A stretch of 64,000 bases of DNA from Brumimicrobium aurantiacum (GCF_003402975.1 NZ_QURB01000002.1:360101-424100), one strand, 5' to 3'; positions 18,964 through 28,048 are shown, counted from the first letter of the stretch. Notes: generated by a model not told the origin, from the sequence alone. Numbers and translations: made by a program.

Positions 18964-20380
18964 TGTCTTTTCTTTCATCAAATTCTTGCATCCTATCTAC
19001 AAAATATGTCGCATTTTTCATTTCAGGGAAATGCAAAAATAAACTTTTCGCTAAATTAGCATCATTTTCTAACACTTCATCAAAATTTAGCATTGCTTCA
19101 GTGTGGTTTCCTAACATCCAATTACAGTAACACAAAACCATTGTCACCACAAGATTATCTCTTAAATCTTTATGATCTGATACAGCATCAAAAACAGATT
19201 CAATAGATTGTCCAGCTAAAAAGGATAAGTAATCAATTATTATTTCTTTATTATTCGGTTCTAATTGAATGGCTTTTTCATACGAAGATAAAGCTTGTTC
19301 ATTTTGCTCTTTATTTTCGTATGCATTGGCCAGTGAACGCCAGATTTCTGCCTTTTCAGGTTCTAAATCTACGGCAACCAATAATTCTTGAACAGCCTTG
19401 GCATGGTTTCCAAGCATATCACTCATTATTCCTTTCCCTAACCAAGCATCTGCCAATTGAGGAAGAAGCACTGTACTTTTATTGTACATTTCATAGGCCT
19501 TTTCATATAAGTCTAACTCTTCGTAGCATTCACCCATCGAACAAAATACCATAGGATCATTTTTATCCAACGCTAAGCATTTCTTATAATATTCTAGGGC
19601 TTCCTCTATTTTATTGGCATCTAAATAAGCATTTGCAATGTTATATAAAGCAGGTACAAAATCATCTTGAATTAAAATTGCATACTCATAAGCCCAAATA
19701 GCTTTTTCAGTATTATCAATTTTAGAATAAGTATTCCCTAAGTTATACCAAGTTGTATATGAATATGGATCTTCATCAATATAGTCCAAATAGCTTTTTA
19801 CAGCATTTTCATTATCACCTATTTTTTCATAACAATGTGCCAATTCATAAACCAACAAATCGTTAACATGTCCTACTTCAATTGTTCTTGAAAGTACTTT
19901 TATTGCAGATTTGTAATCATCTGTACTTTCTAATTCCATGGCCAAATCAATAGCAATATCAACTTGTTCTTCACTCGATGCAATTTCTAGGGCTTTTCGA
20001 AAATACTTTATAGATTGAATACTGTGCTTCAATTGACTATAACAAGTGGCAATTGAAAGAAGTACATCTAAATTATTTGGTTCAATTTGCTCTAGACTCA
20101 GGAGTTTTTTCAAGGCTGTATTTACATCACCAGTAAGCGATAAAATTTGAGCCAATCGAATAATGATAGAACTATTATTAGGAAAATGGTATAAGGCTTG
20201 CTCAGCCGCCCATTGAGCTTTCTTAAGTTGGTTTGAAATCAACAATTGATCTAAAATATACTCTACATCATCTGAATCAATGTATTTATATTCGTTATTG
20301 GCATACATCTGATCAAAAATCGCTAAACTTCTTTGATAATCATTGTTTAACCAATCATCTTCATTTTCTTCTTCAAACAT
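18950..20380 (-). CDS. TPR repeat protein, 476 aa
   Basis: The protein is mostly tetratricopeptide repeats, roughly ten units from residue 35 to 430. Clear ones contain YKSAIKVLSRTIE, DNENAVKSYLDYIDEDP, DNTEKAIWAYEYAI, NKIEEALEYYKKCLALD and QNEQALSSYEKAIQLEP. The N-terminus is acidic and no signal or membrane segment is seen, so it is a cytoplasmic protein-binding solenoid. It is the first gene of the operon that continues with the ComA-like enzyme (14-base overlap) and the WD40 protein. Two scaffold proteins around one enzyme is unusual; see findings. Confidence 0.9.
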   Translation of the reverse strand: MFEEENEDDWLNNDYQRSLAIFDQMYANNEYKYIDSDDVEYILDQLLISNQLKKAQWAAEQALYHFPNNSSIIIRLAQILSLTGDVNTALKKLLSLEQIEPNNLDVLLSIATCYSQLKHSIQSIKYFRKALEIASSEEQVDIAIDLAMELESTDDYKSAIKVLSRTIEVGHVNDLLVYELAHCYEKIGDNENAVKSYLDYIDEDPYSYTTWYNLGNTYSKIDNTEKAIWAYEYAILIQDDFVPALYNIANAYLDANKIEEALEYYKKCLALDKNDPMVFCSMGECYEELDLYEKAYEMYNKSTVLLPQLADAWLGKGIMSDMLGNHAKAVQELLVAVDLEPEKAEIWRSLANAYENKEQNEQALSSYEKAIQLEPNNKEIIIDYLSFLAGQSIESVFDAVSDHKDLRDNLVVTMVLCYCNWMLGNHTEAMLNFDEVLENDANLAKSLFLHFPEMKNATYFVDRMQEFDERKDNEKF

Positions 20381-20477
20381 ATTGCTAAATTAAGAAATAT
20401 TAAACCAAATACAGCGTATTTAATAAGGATTGATTGAAATGTTAATAACAATAAATTGTGGTTAATATTTAATCCAT

Positions 20478-20513
20478 AAAAAAAGTCCGTCATAATCAAA
20501 ATTAAAACAGACT
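20478..20513 (-). terminator. Terminator after the 77-aa gene
   Basis: On the minus strand AGTCTGT pairs with ACGGACT (one T-G pair) around a 16-base loop, followed by seven T. It lies about 30 bases after the stop at 20546. Confidence 0.65.
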
Positions 20514-20545
20514 ATAAATCAACTCAGTTAATCTTACTATCCAGA

Positions 20546-20779
20546 CTAACCTACTCCTGTATTTGCTTTTGGTGGAATAGTTAAAATAATATCTTCCTCC
20601 ATTGCTTTTTCTAAAGTACCTTCAGCTTTCGCATATACAGTAGTTAAATGGTTAAAAACATCTTCTTGCCTTTCGGGAAATTTCTCAGCGATTTTAGAAG
20701 ACAAATGTTTATTTAATGGATCGTGACGATCAAAAAATTCATTCAGTTTTTGCTCATACATTTCTGGACTATACTTCAT
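20546..20779 (-). CDS. Small protein of unknown function, 77 aa
   Basis: I do not recognise a named family. The protein is a likely all-helical, soluble, charged peptide (YEQKLNEFFDRHDPLNKHLSSKI and QEDVFNHLTTVYAK) with a short C-terminal tail TIPPKANTGVG. No cysteines, signal or membrane segment. It has its own ATG and is followed by a terminator. Coding is supported by a helix-like amphipathic pattern and placement between two transcription units. It may act as a small subunit or regulator, but nothing in the sequence proves this. Confidence 0.65.
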   Translation of the reverse strand: MKYSPEMYEQKLNEFFDRHDPLNKHLSSKIAEKFPERQEDVFNHLTTVYAKAEGTLEKAMEEDIILTIPPKANTGVG

Positions 20780-20865
20780 AATTCTTTTTCTTTAAAAATT
20801 AATAAAAAAGTCCAGTTCAATCAAATAAGGAACGTTAAAATTTTAAAACTTGAATCAAATGATAA

Positions 20866-21330
20866 CTATTCAACAATATCTAATAATGCGACATCAAAAA
20901 TCAAAACGGTATTCGGATCAATTGGACCAGATCCTGTTTCTCCGTATGCTAATTTGGAAGGAATCAATAATATCCCTTCCCCTCCTTCTTTAAAAAGTTG
21001 AATTCCCTCTGTCCAACCAGCCATTACATTTTGTAAATTAAAAGAAATTCCTTCTTCCTCACTTTCATCAAAAACACTTCCATCCAATGTATATCCTTTA
21101 TAGCGTACCACCACATCATCCATAGCATCAGGATAATTTCCTGTTCCTTCATCCGTAATTACATAATGTAATCCTGAACTTGTTTCCTTTGCATCAAGGT
21201 TATTATTCTTTACATATTCTTTAATTTCACTAAGATCTTGTTCAAATTGCTCTTCAGGACTTAAGTCTTTTTCACAAGCGCTAAAAATCCCCAATAACAC
21301 AACCGATGCAAGTAATACTATTTTTTTCAT
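20866..21330 (-). CDS. FKBP-type peptidyl-prolyl isomerase lipoprotein
   Basis: The signal ends in a lipobox (GIFSAC, Cys19), so the 154-residue protein is a lipoprotein. The FKBP domain fills residues 55-154: DVVVRYKGYTLDGSVFD, AGWTEGIQLFKEGGEG, LLIPSKLAYGETGSG and PNTVLIFDVALLDI follow the order of the family. It should catalyse proline isomerisation in exported proteins. It resembles the other FKBP lipoprotein of the window (9730-10182) in layout, but this one keeps a fuller set of typical FKBP residues. It is a single minus-strand gene. Confidence 0.9.
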   Translation of the reverse strand: MKKIVLLASVVLLGIFSACEKDLSPEEQFEQDLSEIKEYVKNNNLDAKETSSGLHYVITDEGTGNYPDAMDDVVVRYKGYTLDGSVFDESEEEGISFNLQNVMAGWTEGIQLFKEGGEGILLIPSKLAYGETGSGPIDPNTVLIFDVALLDIVE

Positions 21331-21410
21331 GTTCTATTTTTGAGACTAAATTATAAAATACCTTCCAATAATAACCAACTTCATCAAAAGATAAAAAATA
21401 AGTGATAAAA

Positions 21411-21440
21411 AAAGACCGATGCTTACATCGGCCTTCTTAG
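21411..21440 (-). terminator. Terminator after the outer-membrane barrel gene
   Basis: On the minus strand AAGGCCGATG and CATCGGTCTT pair (one G-T pair) around a TAAG loop, followed by a T run. Confidence 0.85.
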
Positions 21441-21465
21441 AATTACATTTCAAAAAAGTTGAAAT

Positions 21466-22194
21466 TTAGAATCTCCATCCTAAACGAAGCATTCCTTGAG
21501 TTCCAATAAATGATTCCTTGTATCCTGCTACTTTATTCTCAACAGTTTGTTGAGTACCACCCACTACAAAATTATCAGTTCTTTCTTGATCCTGGTAAGT
21601 AAATCCAGTTACTCCCAGACCTAACTCTGCACCAATGTATACATTTTCCACAAAGTAGAAATCCATACCTAATCCGAGTACACCACCGATGTTAGAGTAC
21701 GACCCTGATGATTCATATGAATAATCTGCATTGTAAGTATCAGTAGGATCTAATTCAGTAGCAACTATTTTTTGGTTACCAAAACCAAAGTTAACACCTA
21801 AATAAGCATAAGGATCTAACTTTTGCGTTCCAACGAAATGGTATTCACCACCTAATTGAAGATTTACAGCCATACGATTGAATTCAAGTGTTCCTTCCCC
21901 TCCAGAACCATCAGCATTCTCGTAATAACGCTCTGTTGTTGACATTGCACTACCCATTCCATCTCCAAGTCCAACTTGTAATCGAACTGCAATATTATTG
22001 TCTAGAAAATAACGACCACGTAATGCTGGTGCTGTCCAATTCATTCCGTTACCATAAGTACCACCCAAAGTAGTTTCAATAGAAAAAGGAGTAGCATCTG
22101 TTGGTTTTTCTACGTCTGCAAAAGTCTGTGCATTTGCGCTACCTGCAAACAATGCAGAAACTGCCAAACAACCTGTTAAAATGATTTTTTTCAT
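21466..22194 (-). CDS. Outer-membrane beta-barrel protein
   Basis: The 242-residue protein starts with a signal peptide (cleavage after SANAQ near residue 23). The mature part alternates polar and hydrophobic residues in strands such as AVNLQLGGEYHFVG, YAYLGVNFGFGNQ, GVLGLGMDFYFVE and VYIGAELGLGVTGF, and ends with RLGWRF, an aromatic C-terminus typical of barrels. This fits an eight-stranded barrel of the OMP_b-brl type. It carries no OmpA peptidoglycan-binding domain. Functions of such barrels range from structural to adhesive. It is a single gene with its own terminator. Confidence 0.85.
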   Translation of the reverse strand: MKKIILTGCLAVSALFAGSANAQTFADVEKPTDATPFSIETTLGGTYGNGMNWTAPALRGRYFLDNNIAVRLQVGLGDGMGSAMSTTERYYENADGSGGEGTLEFNRMAVNLQLGGEYHFVGTQKLDPYAYLGVNFGFGNQKIVATELDPTDTYNADYSYESSGSYSNIGGVLGLGMDFYFVENVYIGAELGLGVTGFTYQDQERTDNFVVGGTQQTVENKVAGYKESFIGTQGMLRLGWRF

Positions 22195-22322
22195 AATTAT
22201 AAGTTTTAATAATTCGTAATAAAGTTAACAGTTCTTTTGGATTAAGAAAGATTTAAGACACCTAATATTTCAATAACTCAATGTTAACAACACTTCACTC
22301 AATGAGTTATTCATAACACAAA

Positions 22323-23102
22323 TCACTGAACATCAATCTCTAAACCATCAAAAGCCGGAAAAACATTTTCAGGCAATTTAACTTTTATTTGCTCATGTGT
22401 TCCAAATAAATGAGAAATATGAGTCAAATAAGTCTTGTTTGGTTTCAATTCACGAATAATATCTAAAGCTTCTTCTAGACTTAAATGAGAGATATGAGGC
22501 TCCTCTCTTAAACAGTCTAAAATTAGGGTTTTCACTCCTTTTAGCTTTTCTAATTCTGAAGGAGGTATTGTTTTTACATCTGTCAAATAGGCAAAATCTC
22601 CTATCCTATAGCCATACACTGGCATTTTATAATGGTACATTAAAATTGGTGTAACCATTGGTCCATCAAGTAGTTGAAAAGGCTTATTCTCGACCAAGTT
22701 AATATTTACCCTAGGTACACCCGGATATAAATTATCACCAAAAGCATAATGAAACTCACGTTTCAAGGTTGCAGAAACATCTTCATTGCAATACAATTCC
22801 ATATCTCTCTTTTCTAAGAAATTATAAGACCGTACATCATCCATTCCTGCAACATGGTCCTTATGTTCATGTGTATACAATACTGCACGTAGCGACTTGA
22901 CGTTTTCCCGTAACATTTGTTGTCTAAAATCAGGGCCTGAATCAACAACGAAGTTTTCTCCTTTCCAATTGATTAGGATTGAACTTCTTAATCGATTATC
23001 TTTTGGATCATTAGAAGTACAGACTTCACATTCACATCCAATCACAGGAACTCCCTGAGATGTCCCTGTACCCAATACTTTTACAGTAAACCTTTCTTTC
23101 AT
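22323..23102 (-). CDS. MBL-fold metallo-hydrolase, PhnP-like
   Basis: This 259-residue metallo-beta-lactamase-fold protein has the metal site THEHKDH (near residue 81) and SGPDF before it. It also has the extra GCECEVC cysteine cluster near the N-terminus that characterises PhnP-type proteins, where the cysteines hold a structural zinc. PhnP is a cyclic phosphodiesterase, but no phosphonate genes are near, so its substrate here is open. The frame extends upstream to a TTG at 23123, but ATG 23102 (MKERFTVKVLGTG) fits the family start. It lies after the GAPDH terminator, so it has its own promoter. Confidence 0.88.
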   Translation of the reverse strand: MKERFTVKVLGTGTSQGVPVIGCECEVCTSNDPKDNRLRSSILINWKGENFVVDSGPDFRQQMLRENVKSLRAVLYTHEHKDHVAGMDDVRSYNFLEKRDMELYCNEDVSATLKREFHYAFGDNLYPGVPRVNINLVENKPFQLLDGPMVTPILMYHYKMPVYGYRIGDFAYLTDVKTIPPSELEKLKGVKTLILDCLREEPHISHLSLEEALDIIRELKPNKTYLTHISHLFGTHEQIKVKLPENVFPAFDGLEIDVQ

Positions 23103-23163
23103 ATTCGTTAAAAATATAAACAATAAGTAAAATCAACTTAATTAAAGGAGGAATTATAAACAA

Positions 23164-23191
23164 AAAAGTCGGACACCTCTGCCCGACTTTT
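23164..23191 (-). terminator. Terminator after the GAPDH gene
   Basis: AAAAGTCGG and CCGACTTTT pair around a 10-base loop. It lies 22 bases beyond the GAPDH stop on the minus strand, ending in T. Confidence 0.88.
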
Positions 23192-23212
23192 AAATTTATT
23201 TTGAATTCTATC

Positions 23213-24664
23213 CTAGTAATAGATTAATCTTCTCACTTTAGCTACATATTTAGCTAAACGAATAACCTGTTTTGTGTATCCAAACTCATTATCATACCAA
23301 GTGTACAATACAACGTTTTTCTTATCATTAGATACAATTGTTGCTGGAGAATCAAATACAGAACAACATGTGTTACCGATGATATCATTTGACACCAATT
23401 CTTCATCTATTGAATAGTGAATTTGGTTAATCAAACTTCCATTTAAAGCAGCATGCTTGATTGCACTGTTGATTTCCTCAACTGAAACTTCTTTATCTAA
23501 TTCTAAAGAAAGAATTGCCAAAGAACCATTTGGTGTAGGAACACGAACAGCGTTTGCAGTTAATTTATTCTCTAAGTCTGGAATAACTTTAGTTACCGCT
23601 TTTCCTGCTCCAGTTGAAGTAATTACCATGTTGATTGCCGCTGAACGACCTCTACGTGGTTTTTTGTGCATATTATCTAAAAGGTTTTGGTCATTAGTAT
23701 ATGCATGAACTGTTTCAATATGCCCTTTCACTACTCCAAACTTATCATTCACAACATTTAAAACTGGTGAAATTGCATTCGTAGTACATGATGCTGCTGA
23801 GAATATCTTTTGATTTTCAATATCTAAAGTTCCTTGATTAATTCCGTAAACAATGTTCGGAATTTCTTTTCCTGGAGCTGTAAGAATTACACGTGAAGAA
23901 CCTTTAGCTTGAAGATGTCTTGATAAACTTTCTTTGTCAGTAAATACACCTGTATTGTCAATAATTAAAGCATTATCAATTCCGTATTCAGAATAATCGA
24001 TATCTTCTGGATTCTTAGCTTCAATCATATGAACTCTCATTCCATTGATTGTTAAAACTTTTCCTTCAACATCTACATCTACAGTTCCATCAAAAGCACC
24101 GTGAACTGAATCATTCACAAATAAAGCAGCACGTTTTTTAATAATATCAGCTGAAACATCTCTTGTAACGATTGCTCTTAAACGTAATTGTTGACCTTTA
24201 CCAGCTTGTTTAATTAATTCACGAGCAGCTAAACGACCAATTCTACCAAATCCATAAAGTACAACGTCTCTAGGTTCTGTTTTTGCTTTGTCTTGTCCAA
24301 TAAAGTCTTTCAAAGTGTCTCTCAAAAAGGCCTCCATTCCATCAAAGTTTGCTTTAGCTTCATTGTATTCAAAAGCCAAACGGCCGATGTCCAATTTTGA
24401 AGGTGCTAAATCTAAAGACAAAAGTGCTTCTGCTAAATCTGAAGTTGTAAAAACATCTATTGGTTTTTGAACTACCTTTCTAGAGTAGTTATGCAAATTC
24501 ATAATTTCAGAAACTGTTAATCCAACAAGGTGGTTTCTAAATAATACTAACTCCACTCCTTTATCGTAAAGAAGCTGACCGGTTTTACTTGCTAATTTTA
24601 CAGCTGCTCTTTCTCTTTTAACGTGAGCGTCTAACTGTTCTTCATACCCGTTTGAAGTATTCAT
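23213..24664 (-). CDS. gap: Glyceraldehyde-3-phosphate dehydrogenase with N-terminal extension
   Basis: The enzyme oxidises or reduces glyceraldehyde 3-phosphate in glycolysis or gluconeogenesis. The usual 340-residue GAPDH is found at residues 130-483: nucleotide-binding GFGRIGR (138-144) and catalytic C293 in SAASCTTNAISP. The first ~130 residues form an extra helical domain (amphipathic stretches such as LAEALLSLDLAPSKL), so the total is 483. Where classic NAD-specific enzymes have an Asp after the second strand, this one reads IVTRDVSAD, which might favour NADP. The long form is known in Bacteroidetes but its extra domain is not well understood. Single gene with its own terminator. Confidence 0.92.
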   Translation of the reverse strand: MNTSNGYEEQLDAHVKRERAAVKLASKTGQLLYDKGVELVLFRNHLVGLTVSEIMNLHNYSRKVVQKPIDVFTTSDLAEALLSLDLAPSKLDIGRLAFEYNEAKANFDGMEAFLRDTLKDFIGQDKAKTEPRDVVLYGFGRIGRLAARELIKQAGKGQQLRLRAIVTRDVSADIIKKRAALFVNDSVHGAFDGTVDVDVEGKVLTINGMRVHMIEAKNPEDIDYSEYGIDNALIIDNTGVFTDKESLSRHLQAKGSSRVILTAPGKEIPNIVYGINQGTLDIENQKIFSAASCTTNAISPVLNVVNDKFGVVKGHIETVHAYTNDQNLLDNMHKKPRRGRSAAINMVITSTGAGKAVTKVIPDLENKLTANAVRVPTPNGSLAILSLELDKEVSVEEINSAIKHAALNGSLINQIHYSIDEELVSNDIIGNTCCSVFDSPATIVSNDKKNVVLYTWYDNEFGYTKQVIRLAKYVAKVRRLIYY

Positions 24665-24708
24665 ATTCTATTGTTTATGGTTAATTTATTATTTTTCACA
24701 TAAAAAAA

Positions 24709-24733
24709 GGGCCGCTAATACTAGCAGCCCCGA
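24709..24733 (-). terminator. Terminator after rpoD
   Basis: On the minus strand GGGCTGCTA pairs with TAGCGGCCC (one T-G pair) around GTAT, followed by seven T. It separates rpoD from the GAPDH gene. Confidence 0.9.
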
Positions 24734-24739
24734 AATCTC

Positions 24740-25606
24740 TTATCCTAAATAAGCTTTCAAAAGTTTATTACGCGAAGTGTGTCGCAACCTCCTGATGGCT
24801 TTTTCTTTAATTTGTCTAACTCTTTCTCTCGTCAAGTTGAATTTTGAACCAATTTCTTCCAATGTCAAACCGTGATTCATTCCAATTCCAAAGAATAAAC
24901 GAATAATTTCACGCTCTTTATCCGTTAATGTTGACAATGAACGTTCAATTTCACGTTGCAATGATTCAGACATCAACAATGTATCAGCTTTTGGTGAATC
25001 TCCATTGGCCATTACATCCATCAATGTACCACCATCTTCATTTGCTGATAAAGGAGCATCCATAGATACGTGACGTCCAGAAACATTCATACTTTCCTTA
25101 ATCTTATCTTCAGGAACTTCCAACGCCTCTGCCAATTCCTCAGCTGAAGGTGGACGTTCATACTCTTGCTCTAAACGAGAAAATGCTTTGTTGATTTTAT
25201 TCAACGAACCTACTTGGTTTAATGGCAAACGTACAATTCTTGCTTGTTCTGCCAAAGCAGATAAAATAGATTGACGAATCCACCAAACTGCGTAAGAGAT
25301 AAATTTGAATCCACGCGTTTCATCAAATTTCTGTGCAGCTTTAATCAAACCTAAATTCCCTTCATTAATTAAATCTGGAAGTGTTAATCCTTGATTTTGG
25401 TATTGTTTTGCTACTGAGACAACGAATCTAAGGTTCGCTCTTGTCAATTTCTCTAAAGCTCGTTGGTTTCCTTGTTTGATCTTTCGTGCCAACTCCACCT
25501 CTTCATCGGCAGTAATCAACTCCTCTTTTCCTATATCTTGAAGATATTTATCTAGGGATTGACTTTCACGATTGGTTATTGACTTTGTTATTTTAAGTTG
25601 TCTCAT
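24740..25606 (-). CDS. rpoD: Primary RNA polymerase sigma factor (Bacteroidetes type)
   Basis: This sigma-70 family protein directs most transcription. It is only 288 residues, because region 1.1 and the long spacer of E. coli RpoD are missing. Region 1.2 is at about 17-50, region 2 at about 55-118 ([28 protein letters not shown] and [10 protein letters not shown]), region 3 follows, and the region 4.2 helix-turn-helix is at about 243-270 ([20 protein letters not shown]). This is the architecture of the Bacteroidetes housekeeping sigma factor, which reads TTG/TAnnTTTG promoters. The gene itself carries such a promoter, so it may be autoregulated in the simple sense of supplying its own sigma. 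Confidence 0.95.
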   Translation of the reverse strand: MRQLKITKSITNRESQSLDKYLQDIGKEELITADEEVELARKIKQGNQRALEKLTRANLRFVVSVAKQYQNQGLTLPDLINEGNLGLIKAAQKFDETRGFKFISYAVWWIRQSILSALAEQARIVRLPLNQVGSLNKINKAFSRLEQEYERPPSAEELAEALEVPEDKIKESMNVSGRHVSMDAPLSANEDGGTLMDVMANGDSPKADTLLMSESLQREIERSLSTLTDKEREIIRLFFGIGMNHGLTLEEIGSKFNLTRERVRQIKEKAIRRLRHTSRNKLLKAYLG

Positions 25607-25650
25607 GTTTTTCTTTTCCTTATTTTAAATAATGGATAAATAAAGTTTTG

Positions 25651-25680
25651 CAAATTTAAATCAATTAAACTATTCTACAA
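25651..25680 (-). promoter_or_regulatory. Promoter of rpoD
   Basis: On the minus strand TTG (25680-25678), a 19-base spacer and TAAATTTG (25658-25651) match the full consensus. The predicted start is near 25646, giving a 40-base leader. Confidence 0.78.
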
Positions 25681-25720
25681 AATATTAATGTGTCCAAATT
25701 AATTAAATGTCAATTATAAA

Positions 25721-25756
25721 TTAAAAATGCTCCCGCCTAAACTGAACGGGAGCATT
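25721..25756 (-). terminator. Terminator after the HtrA/DegP gene
   Basis: AATGCTCCCG and CGGGAGCATT form a 10-bp perfect stem (loop 11 bases), followed on the minus strand by a T run. Confidence 0.92.
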
Positions 25757-25782
25757 GATATTACGGAATATTTTAAATTTGG

Positions 25783-27258
25783 TTACAATCCAAATCCAAT
25801 ATAATCTTTCCTTCCACTTTTTGTTACAATTTCTAGTAAGACTCCATTCTGGTCTTTACGTTTTAAGTAACTTGTAAGCTGTTCTACACTAGTCACTTCT
25901 TCATTATTAACTTTTGTAATAACGATTCCTTTCGACAATCCTAAAGATCTTAATTTACCTGTTGAAATTGATGAAATTTTTACTCCATTCTCAATATTCA
26001 ACTCTTTCTTTTCTTCTCTTGTTAACTCTTCAAAGGTCGCACCAAGGGCAGAATATTTTTCCAACTCTTCTTTTGAAGTTAGCTCTGTATTTCCTTCAAT
26101 ATTTTTCAATTCTACTTTTTTATTGATGATTTCACCATCTCTACGAATTGTTAATGCTACTTCATCACCTGGACGTCTTCTTCCAATTTCTTCCTGTAAT
26201 TCTGCTACTGAATTAATAGATTTAGAACCTACTTTAAGGATAACATCTCCAACTTTAATTTTTGCTTTCTCTGCACCAGAATCTTCGTTAACTCCAGCTA
26301 CATAGATTCCGCTTGAATTCTCAAGTTCTTTTTCATTGATTAATTCCTGTGTAATTTCTTGAATTTGTACTCCCAAGAATCCTCGCTGAACCATTCCATA
26401 ATCTATAAGGTCGCTCATAATTTTAGCCACCAAACGAGAAGGAACAGCAAAAGAATAACCTGCATAACTACCAGTTTGAGAAGCAATCGCTGTATTGATA
26501 CCGATTAATTGACCTTGTGTATTGATCAACGCACCTCCAGAATTCCCTGGATTTACAGCTGCATCCGTTTGAATAAAAGATTCAATAGGCATTATTTCTT
26601 TATTCTTACTTCCTATAATATTTATATTTCTCGCTTTAGCAGAAACGATCCCAGCTGTTACCGTTGAATTTAGATTAAATGGATTCCCAACAGCTAATAC
26701 CCACTGCCCTACTTTAACATCATCACTGTTAGCAATTGAAATCGCTGGTAAACCCGTTTTTTCAATTTTCAACACCGCAATGTCTGTTGAAGGATCTGCT
26801 CCAACTACTGTAGCGTCAAAGGTTGTATTATCGTTTAGTGTAACTTGAATTTCACTTGCGTTTTGTATCACATGATTGTTGGTTACAATATACCCATCTT
26901 CTGAAACAATAACTCCAGAACCTGAACCACTTCCATATTGCTTACGTTCTCTTCCGGCACCTGGCCCGTAGAAAAACTCTAAAAAAGGGTCGGTTTGAAC
27001 ATAAGATTGTACAACTTTAGTTTTCACGTGAACCACCGAATGAACACTTTCTTGACTCGCTTTGGTGAAATCTAATTTTTCATTGATTTCTGATGGCGCA
27101 AAGTTAACTTGAGAAACCGATGCCGATGGTTGATCGATATATTGTTTTGAATTGATTGATTGATTAGAGTATTCTGATGTTTCAACCATTAAGAATACCC
27201 CCAAAGGCACGATACCGCCTAAAATCCCTAAGCCAATTGATTTTATATTTTTTTTCAT
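25783..27258 (-). CDS. degP: HtrA/DegP family periplasmic serine protease
   Basis: Deg proteases degrade or hold misfolded envelope proteins. The 491-residue protein has an N-terminal hydrophobic signal or anchor (7-24). The trypsin-like domain carries the triad: H129 in VTNNHV, D159 in STDIAVLK and S240 in NPGNSGGAL. Two PDZ domains follow (about 285-370 and 395-485), the second ending in RKDYIGFGL. The N-terminal segment has no clear cleavage motif, so it may be anchored. Single gene on the minus strand with its own terminator, divergent from the 27407 gene. Confidence 0.94.
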   Translation of the reverse strand: MKKNIKSIGLGILGGIVPLGVFLMVETSEYSNQSINSKQYIDQPSASVSQVNFAPSEINEKLDFTKASQESVHSVVHVKTKVVQSYVQTDPFLEFFYGPGAGRERKQYGSGSGSGVIVSEDGYIVTNNHVIQNASEIQVTLNDNTTFDATVVGADPSTDIAVLKIEKTGLPAISIANSDDVKVGQWVLAVGNPFNLNSTVTAGIVSAKARNINIIGSKNKEIMPIESFIQTDAAVNPGNSGGALINTQGQLIGINTAIASQTGSYAGYSFAVPSRLVAKIMSDLIDYGMVQRGFLGVQIQEITQELINEKELENSSGIYVAGVNEDSGAEKAKIKVGDVILKVGSKSINSVAELQEEIGRRRPGDEVALTIRRDGEIINKKVELKNIEGNTELTSKEELEKYSALGATFEELTREEKKELNIENGVKISSISTGKLRSLGLSKGIVITKVNNEEVTSVEQLTSYLKRKDQNGVLLEIVTKSGRKDYIGFGL

Positions 27259-27371
27259 AATTCTTATTTTTTTTATTGTGTGTTTGACTGCTCCAATATT
27301 AACACCAAAATTGTTTCAATGTGATTTTTTCGCTGTTAAATGATGTTAAGCAATATTCTATTCTTTTTTAC

Positions 27372-27379
27372 TACATTTG
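27372..27379 (+). promoter_or_regulatory. -7 element of the 27407/dapF unit
   Basis: TACATTTG matches TAnnTTTG. It predicts a start near 27384, about 20 bases before ATG 27407. No -33 TTG is at the right place. Confidence 0.5.
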
Positions 27380-27406
27380 CTTTGTCCTTATGATGCTTAT
27401 TTTTAA

Positions 27407-28048
27407 ATGAAAAAAATTTTTCTATACTCAATACTCTTTTTATGTGGTGGAATCGCTGGATACTTTGCGAATTCATATACACAGGATAATATTGAAAGTA
27501 AAATAGCAAGTACTTCAAAAAACATTAAAGACATAGAGAAAGAAGTGGTTTTTGACACCATCCACATTCAAACACCTTCCCCTACTCAAAAAGCAATCAA
27601 ACCTTTAATTATAAGAGACACCATCTTCATCATTGATTCCATACCGACAAAAGACCTTGAGGAGGACAAAGAAAACTTGAATACGACCATTGAGTCTGAC
27701 GACTATGAGAGTAATCCAGACGAAGAAACAATCATAACAGAGGAATTAATCACTAAACGTTCAATCGACTTAAGAGATTCCAACAAGTTAGATTCTGCGG
27801 ATATTTCTAAAATTCTTGATTTTAAAAGCAAATCTTTTTCAAACACCATTGTGGTAGAGTTTTGGAAAAGCCCACTCAATATTACGGGTTATGAGCTTTC
27901 AAGAAACAGATTGAAATTATTCGGTTTTAATCCAAATGATCCTATTATTTTAAAACTAGATAACAACGAAGATCAAATCGTTTTGACTTCTGAAACCATC
28001 AATATCGTACTTCAAAAAACAAAACAATTTAAGACATTAAAATTATAA
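27407..28048 (+). CDS. Membrane-anchored protein of unknown function, 213 aa
   Basis: No family is recognised. Residues 4-24 form one hydrophobic helix (ILFLCGGIAGYFANSY). The rest is a hydrophilic, acidic and probably partly disordered region (about 80-125 rich in Glu, Asp, Thr) followed by a compact C-terminal part (ILDFKSKSFSNTIVVEFWKS, LFGFNPNDPIILKL). It therefore looks like a periplasmic protein tethered by its N-terminus. The stop codon overlaps the dapF start (TAATG), so the two are co-transcribed and probably translationally coupled. This suggests an envelope or cell-wall related role, by context only. Confidence 0.75.
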   Translation: MKKIFLYSILFLCGGIAGYFANSYTQDNIESKIASTSKNIKDIEKEVVFDTIHIQTPSPTQKAIKPLIIRDTIFIIDSIPTKDLEEDKENLNTTIESDDYESNPDEETIITEELITKRSIDLRDSNKLDSADISKILDFKSKSFSNTIVVEFWKSPLNITGYELSRNRLKLFGFNPNDPIILKLDNNEDQIVLTSETINIVLQKTKQFKTLKL

